Shown: positions 25,928 to 34,869 of the stretch, piece after piece | Position numbering within the stretch: position 1 is the stretch's first letter | How the letters are laid out: each line of letters opens with the position of its first letter | DNA from: Streptomyces sp. SM11 | GTDB lineage: Bacteria > Actinomycetota > Actinomycetes > Streptomycetales > Streptomycetaceae | Assembly (NCBI RefSeq): GCF_002910905.1 | Contig: NZ_NEUE01000135.1 | Coordinates: forward strand, 17,067-81,066 | Length of the DNA: 64,000 nt | Direction: 5' to 3' | Translations under genes and position numbers: made by a program | The notes under the pieces: model-generated | What the model saw: only the letters and a program-made list of their open reading frames with translations | Database searches by the model: none | Told to the model about the DNA's origin: nothing

Positions 25928-26085
25928 CCTCAGAGCCGCCTACCGGGATGTGGGGAAGGATTCCCCGGCTCCGTGCACATGACGGACTCGGCGGTTCCTT
26001 CGCCGTCACCCCCAATGGGTGATCAACCGTGCGAAGGTTCGAGGCCTGACCCTAGTGACCATCTTGTGATCAGTTCAAATCCTCA
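25928..26085 (-). ncRNA. c-di-AMP riboswitch (ydaO-yuaA type)
   Basis: Read on the minus strand, the leader contains GGGGGTGACGG, GAACCGCCGAGTCCGTCA, a variable stem (CCGGGGAATCCTTCCCC) and the closing CCGGTAGGCGGC, the order and sequence typical of ydaO aptamers, ending about 15 bases before the ribosome site of the wall-hydrolase gene. Limits are approximate. Binding of c-di-AMP normally turns such genes off. The 115 bases beyond 26085 probably hold the promoter. Confidence 0.82.
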
Positions 26086-26200
26086 CAGGATTTTTCTCGT
26101 CACACCAGGCACTTCTTTACTCCCACCCCACCGCGTGTAGCGGTGACTTGACGGTACGTTCCCATAAATCCGGCATGCCACACATGCCGCGCATATCTCT

Positions 26201-27562
26201 CTAGACGCGTGAAAGGCGCTTGAGGAGCATGACGGACGCGACCGGCCTCGCCCCGGCCTTCGCCACGCCGTCCGCCACCTCACGGTCGGTGGAGACGACC
26301 ACCACGGGCCGCCCCGGCGGTTCCGCGCGGGCCAGTTGACGGATCAGCTCGTCCGCCGTGACCCCGGCCTTGCTGAACAGCACCCGCACGCCCCGCGGCG
26401 GGGCCAGCAGTACCGGGGCGGCCAGTTCGGCCCCGTCGAAGACGCAGGTCATCTCCGCGCCGGTCTGCGCCGCCAGCACCGAGAGGCCGCCCAGCAGCCG
26501 CAACCGCTGCTTCTCCAGCGGCATCTGCGGATAGCCGGTCTTGGTGACGTTGTAGCCGTCCACGATGAGGTGGGCCTGCGGCAGCGCCAGCAGCTGGTCG
26601 AGCAGCGCCGGGTCGGTCTCCGAAAGGGCCCTGGCGGCAATGTCCTTGGGTGACATCCGGCCCGGCTCCACCGCGTCCACGGTGTCGGCGGGATGCGTCG
26701 TCGCCGGGGGGAGCGCCAGCTCCCGCCGCAGCCCCGAGGCCGCGTCCAGCACGGTGTCCAGGAGCAGCCGCAGTCGCATGTCCTCCACGGAGCGGCCTTC
26801 CCGGGCGGCCCTGCGGCTCGCCTCCAGGGCCGCCTCGGCCTCCCCCAGGCGCCCCTTGAGCCGGCGCGACTCGCTCTCCACAACGGAGAGCCGGGCGGCC
26901 GAATCCGCGCGTGCGGTGTCGGCCTCGGCGGCGCCGCGGCGCAGGGCGGCCTCGCCGCGCTTCACCTCGCTGAGCGCGCTGCGCAGCTTGCGGTGCAGCG
27001 ACTCGGCCTCCTTGCGTGCCGCCTCCAGCTCGGTACGCAGCCGCTCGGTCTCGGTGCGGGTGTGGGCGCGGGCCCGCGCCAGCTCCTCGCGCAGGTGCTC
27101 CAGTTCGCGCCGGGTCTCCTCGTCCGCCCGTTCCGCGTCGGCGCGCTGGACCTCCTCGCCGGCCGACTCCACCAGCTTGACCCAGCCGACCGGACGCAGC
27201 ACGTAGGCGGCCGCGGCCACATCGAGGGGATCGGCGGCGGCGGGTGGCGAACCCGCCTCCAGGGCACCGGTCAGCTCGGGCTGGGACTGGGCCAGCCGCT
27301 CACCGATCCGCTGCCGGAAGAGGGCGTCGCTCTCCAGTGCGGCGGCCATCGCGTTCCCCGCGAACTTGGCCCGCCGGGTCGGGGTGAACCGGGCGTACTG
27401 TCGTAGCTGGGCGGGCAGTTCGGCGACGGTCAGCCCGCCGAAGGCGTCCGAGACCAGCGCGATGACCCGCCGTCGCACACCCTCGGGCAGCGGACGGCCG
27501 AGCGCCTCTGCACCGCCGTCGGCCGCGTCGGCCGGTCCGGCGCCGCTGGTCGGCTGATCCAC
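26201..27562 (-). CDS. NYN-domain RNA-binding/nuclease-like protein with coiled coil
   Basis: A 453-residue cytosolic protein. The N-terminal helical region (about 1-130) is followed by a long Arg/Glu/Ala coiled coil (about 130-265) and a C-terminal YacP-like NYN domain (about 325-450) with HLIVDGYNVTK, TCVFDGAE, VLFSKAGVTADELI and VVSTDREVADG. The acidic residues of the PIN-like fold are thus present, suggesting an RNase or RNA-binding role. The gene is conserved next to the wall hydrolases and zinc-ribbon protein in Streptomyces as I recall. GTG at 27562 begins MDQPTSG. RNA targets are unknown. Confidence 0.85.
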   Translation of the reverse strand: MDQPTSGAGPADAADGGAEALGRPLPEGVRRRVIALVSDAFGGLTVAELPAQLRQYARFTPTRRAKFAGNAMAAALESDALFRQRIGERLAQSQPELTGALEAGSPPAAADPLDVAAAAYVLRPVGWVKLVESAGEEVQRADAERADEETRRELEHLREELARARAHTRTETERLRTELEAARKEAESLHRKLRSALSEVKRGEAALRRGAAEADTARADSAARLSVVESESRRLKGRLGEAEAALEASRRAAREGRSVEDMRLRLLLDTVLDAASGLRRELALPPATTHPADTVDAVEPGRMSPKDIAARALSETDPALLDQLLALPQAHLIVDGYNVTKTGYPQMPLEKQRLRLLGGLSVLAAQTGAEMTCVFDGAELAAPVLLAPPRGVRVLFSKAGVTADELIRQLARAEPPGRPVVVVSTDREVADGVAKAGARPVASVMLLKRLSRV

Positions 27563-27600
27563 CGTCCGTCACCCCATAGATGTGTGATGGGTGCGCCCCC

Positions 27601-27843
27601 TCAGGAGGCGGCACCCGGCCTGTCCACCAGTTCGATCTGGTCCACCGCATTGCACCAACGACAGCGGACCGACTCGATGGTCTCACTGACGACCTCCCGC
27701 TCCTCGACACTCGACTCACCGGCCAGGTCGAGGTGCACGTACTCCACGACCCTGGAGGAGCGGGTCACGTCGAAGCGCGTGAGATTGCCGCACAGCGTGC
27801 AGCGCCAGCGGGTCCCGTCGGTCGGCAGGGGAACCGTCGTCAT
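27601..27843 (-). CDS. Small zinc-ribbon-like protein
   Basis: An 80-residue protein with two CxxC knuckles, WRCTLCGNLT and VRCRWCNAV, about 40 residues apart, which should bind one zinc. Between them lies a short beta-rich region (FDVTRSSRVVEYVHLDLAGE). ATG at 27843 follows GAGGAC at a proper distance; an extended frame from 27903 is rejected. It lies 38 bases upstream of the NYN gene on the same strand, so they may be co-transcribed, and it could contact nucleic acid or a protein partner. Function unknown. Confidence 0.8.
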   Translation of the reverse strand: MTTVPLPTDGTRWRCTLCGNLTRFDVTRSSRVVEYVHLDLAGESSVEEREVVSETIESVRCRWCNAVDQIELVDRPGAAS

Positions 27844-28036
27844 CGTTGCGTCCTCTTTCGTCGTCTCCAGGAGCCCGCGCCGGGCGCGCCGCCGCGACTC
27901 CACCTGTCTACGTCAAGGATCTCGCGGTGCGCCGTCGAACTGCGGAAGTCCTGGCGTAACCCTACGGCCTCGCGTATAGGCATCGGCACGGCGAGGCGCT
28001 CCATCCCGTTCTCAGCCGGTACGTCATGCTCTGCAC

Positions 28037-28792
28037 ATGATCGAGTGGCGGCAGGCCGACTGGCGGACCGCGGCCGGGCGGATCCGGGGCGCGGCGGCGT
28101 CGACCGGCGCCCCGGTCACGTACGGACTGATCGGCGCCTGCGGTGTGGTCTTCCTGATCAGTCCGCTCTCCGGGTTCGGTGGCGCCGCCCACCGGAGCGA
28201 GGACGCGCTGCTCGCCGCGCAGGCGGGGTACTTCGAGCGGTGGGGGGTGATCCCCGCGGAGCTGTGGGAGGTCTCCGCGCATGCGCTGATCACGCCGTTC
28301 ACCGCACTGTTCGTGCACGGCAGCTGGCTGCACCTGCTGGGGAACCTGCTGTTCCTGTACGTGTTCGGCGCGATGGCCGAGGAGCGCATGGGCCGGGTGC
28401 GGTTCGCGCTGTTCTACGTGGGCTGCGGCTATGTGGCCCTGGTCTGCTACGCGGCGGCGCACGCGGACTCCGCGCAGACGCTGGTAGGGGCGTCGGGGGC
28501 GATCTCCGCGGTGCTCGGCGCGTTCCTGTACCTCTTCCCCAAGGCCCGGGTGACCAGTCTGTTCCCGTTTCTCTTCTTCCTGCCGCTGCGCTTCCCCGCC
28601 TGGATCGTGCTGGTCTTCTGGTTCGCCCTCCAGTGGGCGGCGGCGCAGGGGGCGGGCAGCGGTCCCGGGGTGGCGTATCTGGCGCATGTGGCCGGGTTCG
28701 CCGTCGGATTCCTCTACGCCTGGGGGTGTTATGGGCGGAGGGCTAGAGTAAGGGTTCCAGCCACGGCCACCGAGGGAGACAGCCAGCCGTGA
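28037..28792 (+). CDS. Rhomboid family intramembrane serine protease
   Basis: A 251-residue polytopic protease. The rhomboid fingerprints are complete: VHGSWLHLLGNLLFL (His94, His99, Asn103), nucleophile Ser153 in GASGAIS and catalytic His217 in AHVAGFAVG. Six or seven hydrophobic segments are readable. It would cleave transmembrane substrates within the bilayer; none is known. The TGA stop overlaps the GTG of the next gene (GTGA), indicating translational coupling to the Lrp-type ligand-domain protein. Promoter sequences would lie in the 193-base gap upstream. Confidence 0.9.
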   Translation: MIEWRQADWRTAAGRIRGAAASTGAPVTYGLIGACGVVFLISPLSGFGGAAHRSEDALLAAQAGYFERWGVIPAELWEVSAHALITPFTALFVHGSWLHLLGNLLFLYVFGAMAEERMGRVRFALFYVGCGYVALVCYAAAHADSAQTLVGASGAISAVLGAFLYLFPKARVTSLFPFLFFLPLRFPAWIVLVFWFALQWAAAQGAGSGPGVAYLAHVAGFAVGFLYAWGCYGRRARVRVPATATEGDSQP

Positions 28793-29070
28793 TCACCGCG
28801 ATCGTGCTCATCAAGACCAGCGTGGACCGGATTCCGGAGATCGCCGAGGCCATCGCCGCGCTGGACAGTGTCAGCGAGGTCTTCTCCGTCACCGGCACCT
28901 ACGACCTGATCGCCATGGTCCGGGTCGCCAGGCACGACGACCTCGCCGATGTCATCCCCGGCCGGATCAGCAAGATCCCGGGCGTCGAGGGCACCGATAC
29001 CCACGTGGCGTTCCGTACGTACTCCCAGCACGATCTGGAAGCGGCCTTCGCCATCGGCCTCGACGCTTAG
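28789..29070 (+). CDS. Stand-alone Lrp/AsnC ligand-binding (RAM) domain protein
   Basis: A 93-residue alpha-beta sandwich corresponding only to the C-terminal effector domain of Lrp/AsnC regulators: AIVLIKTSVDRIPEIAEAI, VSEVFSVTGTYDLIAMVRV and KIPGVEGTDTHVAFRTY. There is no helix-turn-helix, so it cannot bind DNA itself; such proteins oligomerise and bind amino acids. The GTG start overlaps the rhomboid stop by 4 bases and GAGGGAG lies 10 bases upstream. It is followed by an 18-bp terminator stem. Confidence 0.88.
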   Translation: MITAIVLIKTSVDRIPEIAEAIAALDSVSEVFSVTGTYDLIAMVRVARHDDLADVIPGRISKIPGVEGTDTHVAFRTYSQHDLEAAFAIGLDA

Positions 29071-29115
29071 ACCCACCCCCAATTGCCGGCGGGTCCAAGG
29101 CACACCGACGACGCG

Positions 29116-29156
29116 CCTCGGCCGGGGACAGGCGCGTTGCCTGTCCCCGGCCGAGG
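29116..29156. terminator. Bidirectional terminator between the RAM-domain and aminotransferase genes
   Basis: An 18-bp perfect stem (29116-29133 with 29139-29156), loop GCGTT, in the gap between convergent genes. Confidence 0.85.
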
Positions 29157-29169
29157 TGTTTCGCGGGGC

Positions 29170-30552
29170 CTATCGGACCTGCGCGGCCTCGCCCCGGTCC
29201 GGGACGCAGCGGCCGTCCTCGGTGCGGTAGTTCCACCGGGCGCCCTCGCGGACCAGCTCGGAGACCGCGCCCAGGAACCGGTCGATGTGCTCGTCGGGCG
29301 TACCGGCACCGAAACTGACGCGGATCGCGTTCAGCGACCGCTCGCCCGGTCCGCCCTCCGGCGCGCCGCACTCCCCCGGGTCCCGCGGGTCGCTGCCGAG
29401 CAGGGTGCGCACCAGCGGGTGGGCGCAGAAGAGGCCGTCGCGCACGCCGATGCCGTACTCGGCGGAGAGGGCTGCGGCGAAGTGCGAGCTGTTCCAGCCG
29501 CGCACCACGAAGGAGATGACGCCGACCCGGGGCGCGTCGTCGCCGAACAGCGAGAGCACCTGCACCTCGGGCACCTCGGCGAGGCCTTCCCGGACCCGGG
29601 CCACGAGCTCCTGCTCCCGGGCTACCAGGCCCTCGAAGCCCGCCTCGGTCAGGGCCTTGCAGGCGGAGGCGATGGAGTAGACGCCGATGACGTTGGGCGA
29701 ACCGGCCTCGTGGCGGGCGGCCGTGGTGTGCCAGTCGACGTCCACCCCGCCGTCGGCACGCCGGGCGACCTTGCGGGACGCGCCGCCGCCGGCGAGGTAC
29801 GGCTCGGCCGCCCGGAGCCAGTCGGCGCGGCCGGCCAGGACCCCGGAGCCGAAGGGCGCGTACAGCTTGTGGCCGGAGAACGCGACCCAGTCGACGTCCA
29901 GTTCGGCGATGTCCACCGGGTGGTGCGGGGCGAGCTGGGCGGCGTCCAGGACGATGCGGGCGCCGTGCGCGTGGGCGGCGGCGGCCAGTTCCTTCACCGG
30001 CCACAGCTCGCCGGTCACGTTGGAGGCGCCGGTGACGCAGACGAGGGCGGGGCCGTAGGGGTCGCGGCCGGCCAGCGCCCGCTCCAGGGTCTCGACGGCC
30101 TGGGCCGGGGTACGGGGCGCGTTGAGGTAGGTGACCTGGGCGTCGCGCCAGGGCAGCAGGGACGCGTGGTGCTCGGTCTCGTACACGAACACCTGGCAGT
30201 CGGCGGGGATCGCGGCGGCCAGCAGGTTGAGGGAGTCGGTCGTGGAGCGGGTGAAGACTACCTGGTCCTCCGCGCGGCAGCCGAGGAACTCCGCGACCGT
30301 GCGGCGGCTGTTCTCGAAGAGGTCGGTGGAGAGCTGCGAGAGGTAGCCGGCGCCGCGGTGGACGCTGCCGTAGTACGGGGCGTACGCGGCGACGTCGTCC
30401 CAGACCCGCTGAAGGGCCGGCGCGCTGGCGGCGTAGTCGAGCGCGGCGTAGGTGACCTCACCGCCGGTGACGAGCGGGACAGTGACGTTCTGCCCCAGAA
30501 CAGGCAGCGGGGGACAAACCGACGAGTCGAGGGCGGCGGTGGGGACAGGCAT
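29170..30552 (-). CDS. Class V aminotransferase / cysteine desulfurase-like enzyme
   Basis: A 460-residue PLP enzyme. The PLP lysine is Lys229 in FSGHKLYAPFG, with Asp203 and Gln206 (LDAAQLAPHH) below the ring and the ETEHHAS motif for the phosphate/active-site His. A cysteine in RDGLFCAHPL aligns with the catalytic cysteine loop of SufS/CsdA-type desulfurases, so sulfur mobilisation from cysteine is likely, though a lyase is possible. The 430-base leader carries a SAM-IV riboswitch, tying expression to S-adenosylmethionine and hence to sulfur-amino-acid supply. The ATG at 30552 follows GGGAG. Confidence 0.85.
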   Translation of the reverse strand: MPVPTAALDSSVCPPLPVLGQNVTVPLVTGGEVTYAALDYAASAPALQRVWDDVAAYAPYYGSVHRGAGYLSQLSTDLFENSRRTVAEFLGCRAEDQVVFTRSTTDSLNLLAAAIPADCQVFVYETEHHASLLPWRDAQVTYLNAPRTPAQAVETLERALAGRDPYGPALVCVTGASNVTGELWPVKELAAAAHAHGARIVLDAAQLAPHHPVDIAELDVDWVAFSGHKLYAPFGSGVLAGRADWLRAAEPYLAGGGASRKVARRADGGVDVDWHTTAARHEAGSPNVIGVYSIASACKALTEAGFEGLVAREQELVARVREGLAEVPEVQVLSLFGDDAPRVGVISFVVRGWNSSHFAAALSAEYGIGVRDGLFCAHPLVRTLLGSDPRDPGECGAPEGGPGERSLNAIRVSFGAGTPDEHIDRFLGAVSELVREGARWNYRTEDGRCVPDRGEAAQVR

Positions 30553-30584
30553 GGCGAACTCCCGTAACAGGCAGGCGAAGGGGC

Positions 30585-30601
30585 CCGGGGGTCACCCCCG
30601 G
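30585..30601 (-). promoter_or_regulatory. Small GC hairpin near the ribosome site of the SAM-IV-controlled gene
   Basis: CCGGGGG (30585-30591) pairs with CCCCCGG (30595-30601), 33 bases before the start codon. It may belong to the expression platform of the riboswitch; no U-run follows. Confidence 0.35.
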
Positions 30602-30764
30602 ATAAGCACAGTCGGCGCCGGCGGGTACGCGGCAGCGCAGGACAAGGAAGGAAAAGAGTGTGCTGAAGGAGGGCGTTCAGCCCTAACGCATTCGCTTGCT
30701 CACAAGAGGCTCCCTAGGGACCAGGACCCCGGGGGCTGGCATCCGCTGGATGCCGAGGGGCCCG

Positions 30765-30876
30765 CGCTTGCCGCAGACCTCGCTGCCTGCGGCCTGGTCT
30801 TCACCCGGGGCACCCCGCCACGGACGGAGGGTTGCCGGACAGCGGGCCGGGGCCGTAGTCGCTGTCACTCATGACC
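30765..30876 (-). ncRNA. SAM-IV riboswitch
   Basis: On the minus strand the segment begins GTCATGAGTGACAGCGACTA, continues with GGCCCGCTGTCCGGCAACC, CTCCG, GGCGGGGTGCCCCGGGTGA and GACCAGG, then a CCGCAG...CTGCGG stem. This matches the actinobacterial SAM-IV aptamer, which shares the SAM-I core but has an extra pseudoknot arrangement. It lies about 215 bases before the class V aminotransferase start. The 3' limit is approximate. High SAM should reduce expression. Confidence 0.88.
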
Positions 30877-30912
30877 TGCGCAGCATCTTGCCATACGTGT
30901 GCACACGCGCAA

Positions 30913-30941
30913 GGGCGCAGTCCGGTATCCGGACTGCGCCC
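30913..30941 (-). terminator. Terminator of trpD
   Basis: A perfect 13-bp stem (30913-30925 with 30929-30941), loop TAT, 42 bases after the trpD stop and just before the SAM-IV leader begins. Confidence 0.82.
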
Positions 30942-30982
30942 CGCGCCACACCGTGTGCTCCAGAGGTGCCTCTCCGCCGTGC

Positions 30983-32047
30983 TCAGGCGTTGCTGGCCGC
31001 GATCCAGCGCTCCAGCGCCCGCTTGGCGGCCCCGGAGTCGATGGCCTCGGCCGCCACCGCGATCTTCGCCGCGAGCTGCTCGGTCAGCGTGCCGGGGCCG
31101 GGGTCCAGGGCGACCAGGGCCGCCGCCGAGTTGAGCAGCACCGCCTCGCGGACCGCGCCGCCCTCGCCGTCCAGCAGGCGGCGGGCCACATCGGCGTTGT
31201 ACGAGGCGTCGGCGCCGCGCAGCGCCTCGACGGGGACGACGGTCAGCCCGACGTCGCGCGGGTCGAAGGGCTCCTCGCGGACCTCTCCGTCGCGGACCAC
31301 CCAGACCCGGGAGGTGGCGGTGGTGGTCAGCTCGTCGAGCCCGTCGTCGCCGCGGAAGACCAGCGCCGAGTTGCCCCGGTCGGCCAGCACGCCCGCGACG
31401 ATGGGCGCCATCCGGGCGTCGGCGACGCCGACCGCCTGGGCCCGGACCTGGGCCGGGTTGGTGAGGGGGCCCAGGATGTTGAACGTGGTCTGCGCGCCGA
31501 GTTCCTTGCGGGCCTTGGCGGCGTACCGCAGGGCGGGGTGGAACTTCACGGCGAAGCAGAAGGTGATGCCCGCCGCTTCGGCGACCTCGACCACCCGCTG
31601 CGGGGTCAGCTCCAGGTTGACGCCGAGCTTCTCCAGTACGTCGGAGGAGCCGCTGGCGGAGGAGGACGCCCGGTTGCCGTGCTTGACCACCTTGGCGCCG
31701 GTGCCGGCGATGACGATCGCGGACATGGTCGAGATGTTGACCGTCCTGGCGAGGTCGCCGCCGGTGCCGACGATGTCGACGGTGCGGCCCGGCACCTGGA
31801 TGGTGTTGGCGTGGGCGTACATCGCGCGGACCAGTCCGGTGACCTCGTCGACGGTCTCGCCCTTGGCCCGCAGCGCTACGGCGAACCCGGCGATCTGCGC
31901 GTCGGTGGCCTCGCCGCTCATGATGCGGTCCATGGCCCAGGCAGTCTCCTCGGAGCCGAGGTTCTCGCCGCGCAGCAGGGGGTTCAGGATGCCGGGCCAG
32001 GAACGGTCCGCCACGCTGTCGCCGCCGTTCGGGGTCACAACGTTCAT
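30983..32047 (-). CDS. trpD: Anthranilate phosphoribosyltransferase
   Basis: A 354-residue glycosyltransferase transferring phosphoribose from PRPP to anthranilate, the second tryptophan-specific step. PRPP site motifs are [17 protein letters not shown] (91-107) and [20 protein letters not shown] (121-140); the [10 protein letters not shown] segment and the DGLDELTTT motif complete the family pattern. It is unlinked from trpEG (24 kb away) but sits between the SAM-IV gene and the bc1 operon, the same position as in mycobacteria. No attenuator is visible upstream. A short gap with a terminator separates it from qcrB. Confidence 0.94.
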   Translation of the reverse strand: MNVVTPNGGDSVADRSWPGILNPLLRGENLGSEETAWAMDRIMSGEATDAQIAGFAVALRAKGETVDEVTGLVRAMYAHANTIQVPGRTVDIVGTGGDLARTVNISTMSAIVIAGTGAKVVKHGNRASSSASGSSDVLEKLGVNLELTPQRVVEVAEAAGITFCFAVKFHPALRYAAKARKELGAQTTFNILGPLTNPAQVRAQAVGVADARMAPIVAGVLADRGNSALVFRGDDGLDELTTTATSRVWVVRDGEVREEPFDPRDVGLTVVPVEALRGADASYNADVARRLLDGEGGAVREAVLLNSAAALVALDPGPGTLTEQLAAKIAVAAEAIDSGAAKRALERWIAASNA

Positions 32048-32115
32048 GGTCCGCTCCAGGGTCCACAGCCGGTCAGGAAAGATGGCTCCACCCTATCCAG
32101 CCGGGGGGACCGCGA

Positions 32116-32146
32116 AGAGCCCCGTCCATCGAATGGACGGGGCTCT
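32116..32146 (-). terminator. Terminator of the ctaE-qcrCAB cluster
   Basis: A perfect 14-bp stem (32116-32129 with 32133-32146), loop CGA, 25 bases after the qcrB stop. Confidence 0.82.
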
Positions 32147-32170
32147 CACGGTGGCGACCGGTTCAGGTGA

Positions 32171-33820
32171 TCAGTGGTGGCCGTGGCTCTCGCTGATCTC
32201 CTTGAACTCCTCGGGGGTGGCCTTGGGGATCTGGTTCCCCTCGGCGAAGTACCCCTTGCTGAGCTTGGCGCGCAGCTTCTGCACCGGGGAGATCTTGCGC
32301 TTGACGCCGTTCTCGTCGACCGCGGGGCCGAGTTCGAGCGGCTGGTACTGCTCGTGCGCCGTGAGCGTGTGCAGCTGCGCGGGGCTGAGCGGCTCGTGGA
32401 TCTCGACGAACTCACCGTGCGGCAGGCGCTTGATGATGCCGGTCTCGCGACCGTGCAGCACCTTCTCCCGGTCGCGGCGCTGGAGGCCGAGGCAGATCCG
32501 CTTGGTGACGATGAACGCGATGACCGGTCCGGCGAAGAAGAAGATCCGGACGAACCAGGTGATCGCGTTGATCGACAGGTGGAAGTGCGTGGCCCACAGG
32601 TCGTTCCCACCGCCGACGAGGCCGATGAAGTACGCCGTGATCCAGGCGACGCCGAAGCCCGTACGGGTCGGGGCGTTGCGCGGACGGTCCAGGATGTGGT
32701 GCTCGCGCTTGTCGCCGGTGATCCAGGACTCGATGAACGGGTACACCGCGATCGCGGTGAGGACCACGCCGAAGCCGACCAGCGGGATGAACACGCCCAG
32801 GGCGAGCGTGTGGCCCCACAGGTTGATCTCCCAGCCCGGCATGACACGGACCAGCCCCTCGGCGAAGCCCATGTACCAGTCGGGCTGGGCGCCGGTGGAC
32901 ACCTGGTCGACGCGGTACGGACCGAGCGCCCAGATCGGGTTGATCGTGGCGATGGCCGAGATGACCGCGATGACGCCGAAGACGAGGAAGAAGAACCCTC
33001 CGGCCTTCGCCATGTAGACGGGCAGCAGCGGCATGCCGACGACGTTCTTGTTGGTCCGGCCGGGACCAGCGAACTGCGTGTGCTTGTGGTAGAAGACCAG
33101 GATCAGGTGCGCCACCAGCAGGCCGAGCATGATGCCCGGGAGCAGCAGGATGTGGATCGAGTAGAACCGGGCCACGAAGTCGTGGCCGGGGAACTCGCCG
33201 CCGAACAGGAACATCGAGATGTACGTACCGACGATCGGCACGGACAGGATCGCGCCCTGGGTGAAGCGGACACCCGTACCGGAGAGCAGGTCGTCCGGGA
33301 GGGAGTAGCCGGTGAACCCGGTGAACATGCCGAGCACGAACAGCAGGAAGCCGAAGAGCCAGTTGATCTCGCGCGGCTTGCGGAAGGCGCCCGTGAAGAA
33401 GACGCGCATCATGTGCACGAACATGGCGGCCAGGAAGATCAGCGCGGCCCAGTGGTGGATCTGCCGCACGAGCAGACCACCGCGGATCTCGAAGCTGATC
33501 TTCAGGGTCGAGGCGTAGGCCTCGGACATCCGGATGCCCTGCATGGGCTCGTACGGACCGTGGTAGACGATCTCGCCCATGCTCGGCTGGAAGAACAGCG
33601 TCAGATACACACCCGTGAGGATGATGATGATGAAGCTGTAGAGCGCGACCTCACCGAGCATGAAGGACCAGTGGTCCGGGAAGATCTTGCGCATGTTGGC
33701 CTTGGCCAGGCCGTAGATGCCCAGTCGGCCGTCCGCCCAGTCGGCCACCCGCTCGCCGGCCGGAGCCTTGCGTCCGCCCGCCGGTTCGTCGGCCGAGGGG
33801 TTCTTTGGTGCAGTACTCAT
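32171..33820 (-). CDS. qcrB: Menaquinol-cytochrome c reductase cytochrome b subunit
   Basis: A 549-residue cytochrome b of the actinobacterial bc1 complex. The heme ligands are on the two helices containing RQIHHWAALIFLAAMFVHMMR and FYSIHILLLPGIMLGLLVAH; the Q-site motif is PDWY (QPDWYMGFAEG) in place of PEWY. The C-terminal extension of about 120 hydrophilic residues is characteristic of actinobacteria. ATG at 33820 overlaps the qcrA stop as ATGA. It donates electrons to QcrA and to heme c of QcrC, and forms a supercomplex with the aa3 oxidase encoded nearby. Confidence 0.95.
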   Translation of the reverse strand: MSTAPKNPSADEPAGGRKAPAGERVADWADGRLGIYGLAKANMRKIFPDHWSFMLGEVALYSFIIIILTGVYLTLFFQPSMGEIVYHGPYEPMQGIRMSEAYASTLKISFEIRGGLLVRQIHHWAALIFLAAMFVHMMRVFFTGAFRKPREINWLFGFLLFVLGMFTGFTGYSLPDDLLSGTGVRFTQGAILSVPIVGTYISMFLFGGEFPGHDFVARFYSIHILLLPGIMLGLLVAHLILVFYHKHTQFAGPGRTNKNVVGMPLLPVYMAKAGGFFFLVFGVIAVISAIATINPIWALGPYRVDQVSTGAQPDWYMGFAEGLVRVMPGWEINLWGHTLALGVFIPLVGFGVVLTAIAVYPFIESWITGDKREHHILDRPRNAPTRTGFGVAWITAYFIGLVGGGNDLWATHFHLSINAITWFVRIFFFAGPVIAFIVTKRICLGLQRRDREKVLHGRETGIIKRLPHGEFVEIHEPLSPAQLHTLTAHEQYQPLELGPAVDENGVKRKISPVQKLRAKLSKGYFAEGNQIPKATPEEFKEISESHGHH

Positions 33821-34869
33821 CCGCGCTCCCAGAAGGCAGCACCGACGGGCTCGTCGAAGTCGCCGAGCGCCTCGAGGTTGCCCTCGCTGTTGACACCGAT
33901 CCGCAGCTGCGGAAGGGGGTGGCCGGCCGGACCGAAGATGACGCGAGCGCCGTCGGAGAGGTCGAAGGTGGACTGGTGGCACGGGCAGAGCACGTGGTGC
34001 GTCTGCTGCTCGTACAGGCTGATCGGGCAGCCGACGTGAGTGCAGATCTTGGAGAACGCGACGATGCCCTCGTGGGCCCAGTCCCGCTGGCGCTTGTCCT
34101 TGATGTCGTCCGGCTCGATGCGGACGATCATCAGGGCCGCCTTGCCCATCTGCGTCTGGAAGTCGTGCGACTCCGGGTCGAGCCCCTCGGGCATGGCGAA
34201 GGCCAGCGACCCGACCGTGATGTGCTCGGGGCGCAGCGGCTTCATCGTGTTCATGTTGATGAGCTCTTTGCCCTCCGCCCACAGGGTGGTCCGGAGCTTC
34301 TTCTCCGGCAGCGGACCGAGGTCGCGCAGCAGGACCACACCGGAGAGCGGCACCAGGGCCAGCGCGCCGAACATGGTGTTGCGGATCAGCTTGCGCCGAC
34401 CGAGCGCGGACTCCTCGGCGCCAGCCGCGAAGTCGGCCATGACCTGGGCCTTGACCTCGGGCTCGGCCTCGATCGGGTGCCGGTCGGCGGCGACCTCGAC
34501 GTCGGACATCAGGGTGCGCGCCCAGTGGACGGCTCCCGCGCCGATGAAGAAGAGCGCCGCGCCCAGGGTGAGACCCAGGGAGAAGTTGAGCGGGCTCACA
34601 TGGCCGAAGGGCCAGATGTAGACGATCTTGTCCACCGGGAAGATGACGTAGGAGGCGATGAAGCCCACCGTCGCCAGCATCGAGAGGGTGAACATGAACG
34701 CGACGGCGCGCTCCGAGCGGTTCGCGGCGCGTTCGTCGAGGTCCTGGATGCGCGGCTGGTGGGCCGGCAGCCCCGGGTCGGCGAACGGGTCGTCGTGCTG
34801 CTCCACCGCGCCGTGCGCGGTCTCCTGCGCCACGGGCAGGCTGTCTTCTGGAATCTGTTGGCTACTCAT
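33817..34869 (-). CDS. qcrA: Menaquinol-cytochrome c reductase Rieske iron-sulfur subunit
   Basis: A 350-residue Rieske protein with three transmembrane helices, as in other actinobacteria. The [2Fe-2S] ligands are CTHVGC and CPCHQS near the C-terminus. A twin-arginine-like GRRKLIRNT precedes the third helix: in S. coelicolor this protein is known to use Sec for the first two helices and Tat for the third with the folded Rieske domain. It overlaps qcrB and qcrC by 4 bases each (ATGA), so the three genes are tightly coupled. Confidence 0.95.
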   Translation of the reverse strand: MSSQQIPEDSLPVAQETAHGAVEQHDDPFADPGLPAHQPRIQDLDERAANRSERAVAFMFTLSMLATVGFIASYVIFPVDKIVYIWPFGHVSPLNFSLGLTLGAALFFIGAGAVHWARTLMSDVEVAADRHPIEAEPEVKAQVMADFAAGAEESALGRRKLIRNTMFGALALVPLSGVVLLRDLGPLPEKKLRTTLWAEGKELINMNTMKPLRPEHITVGSLAFAMPEGLDPESHDFQTQMGKAALMIVRIEPDDIKDKRQRDWAHEGIVAFSKICTHVGCPISLYEQQTHHVLCPCHQSTFDLSDGARVIFGPAGHPLPQLRIGVNSEGNLEALGDFDEPVGAAFWERG

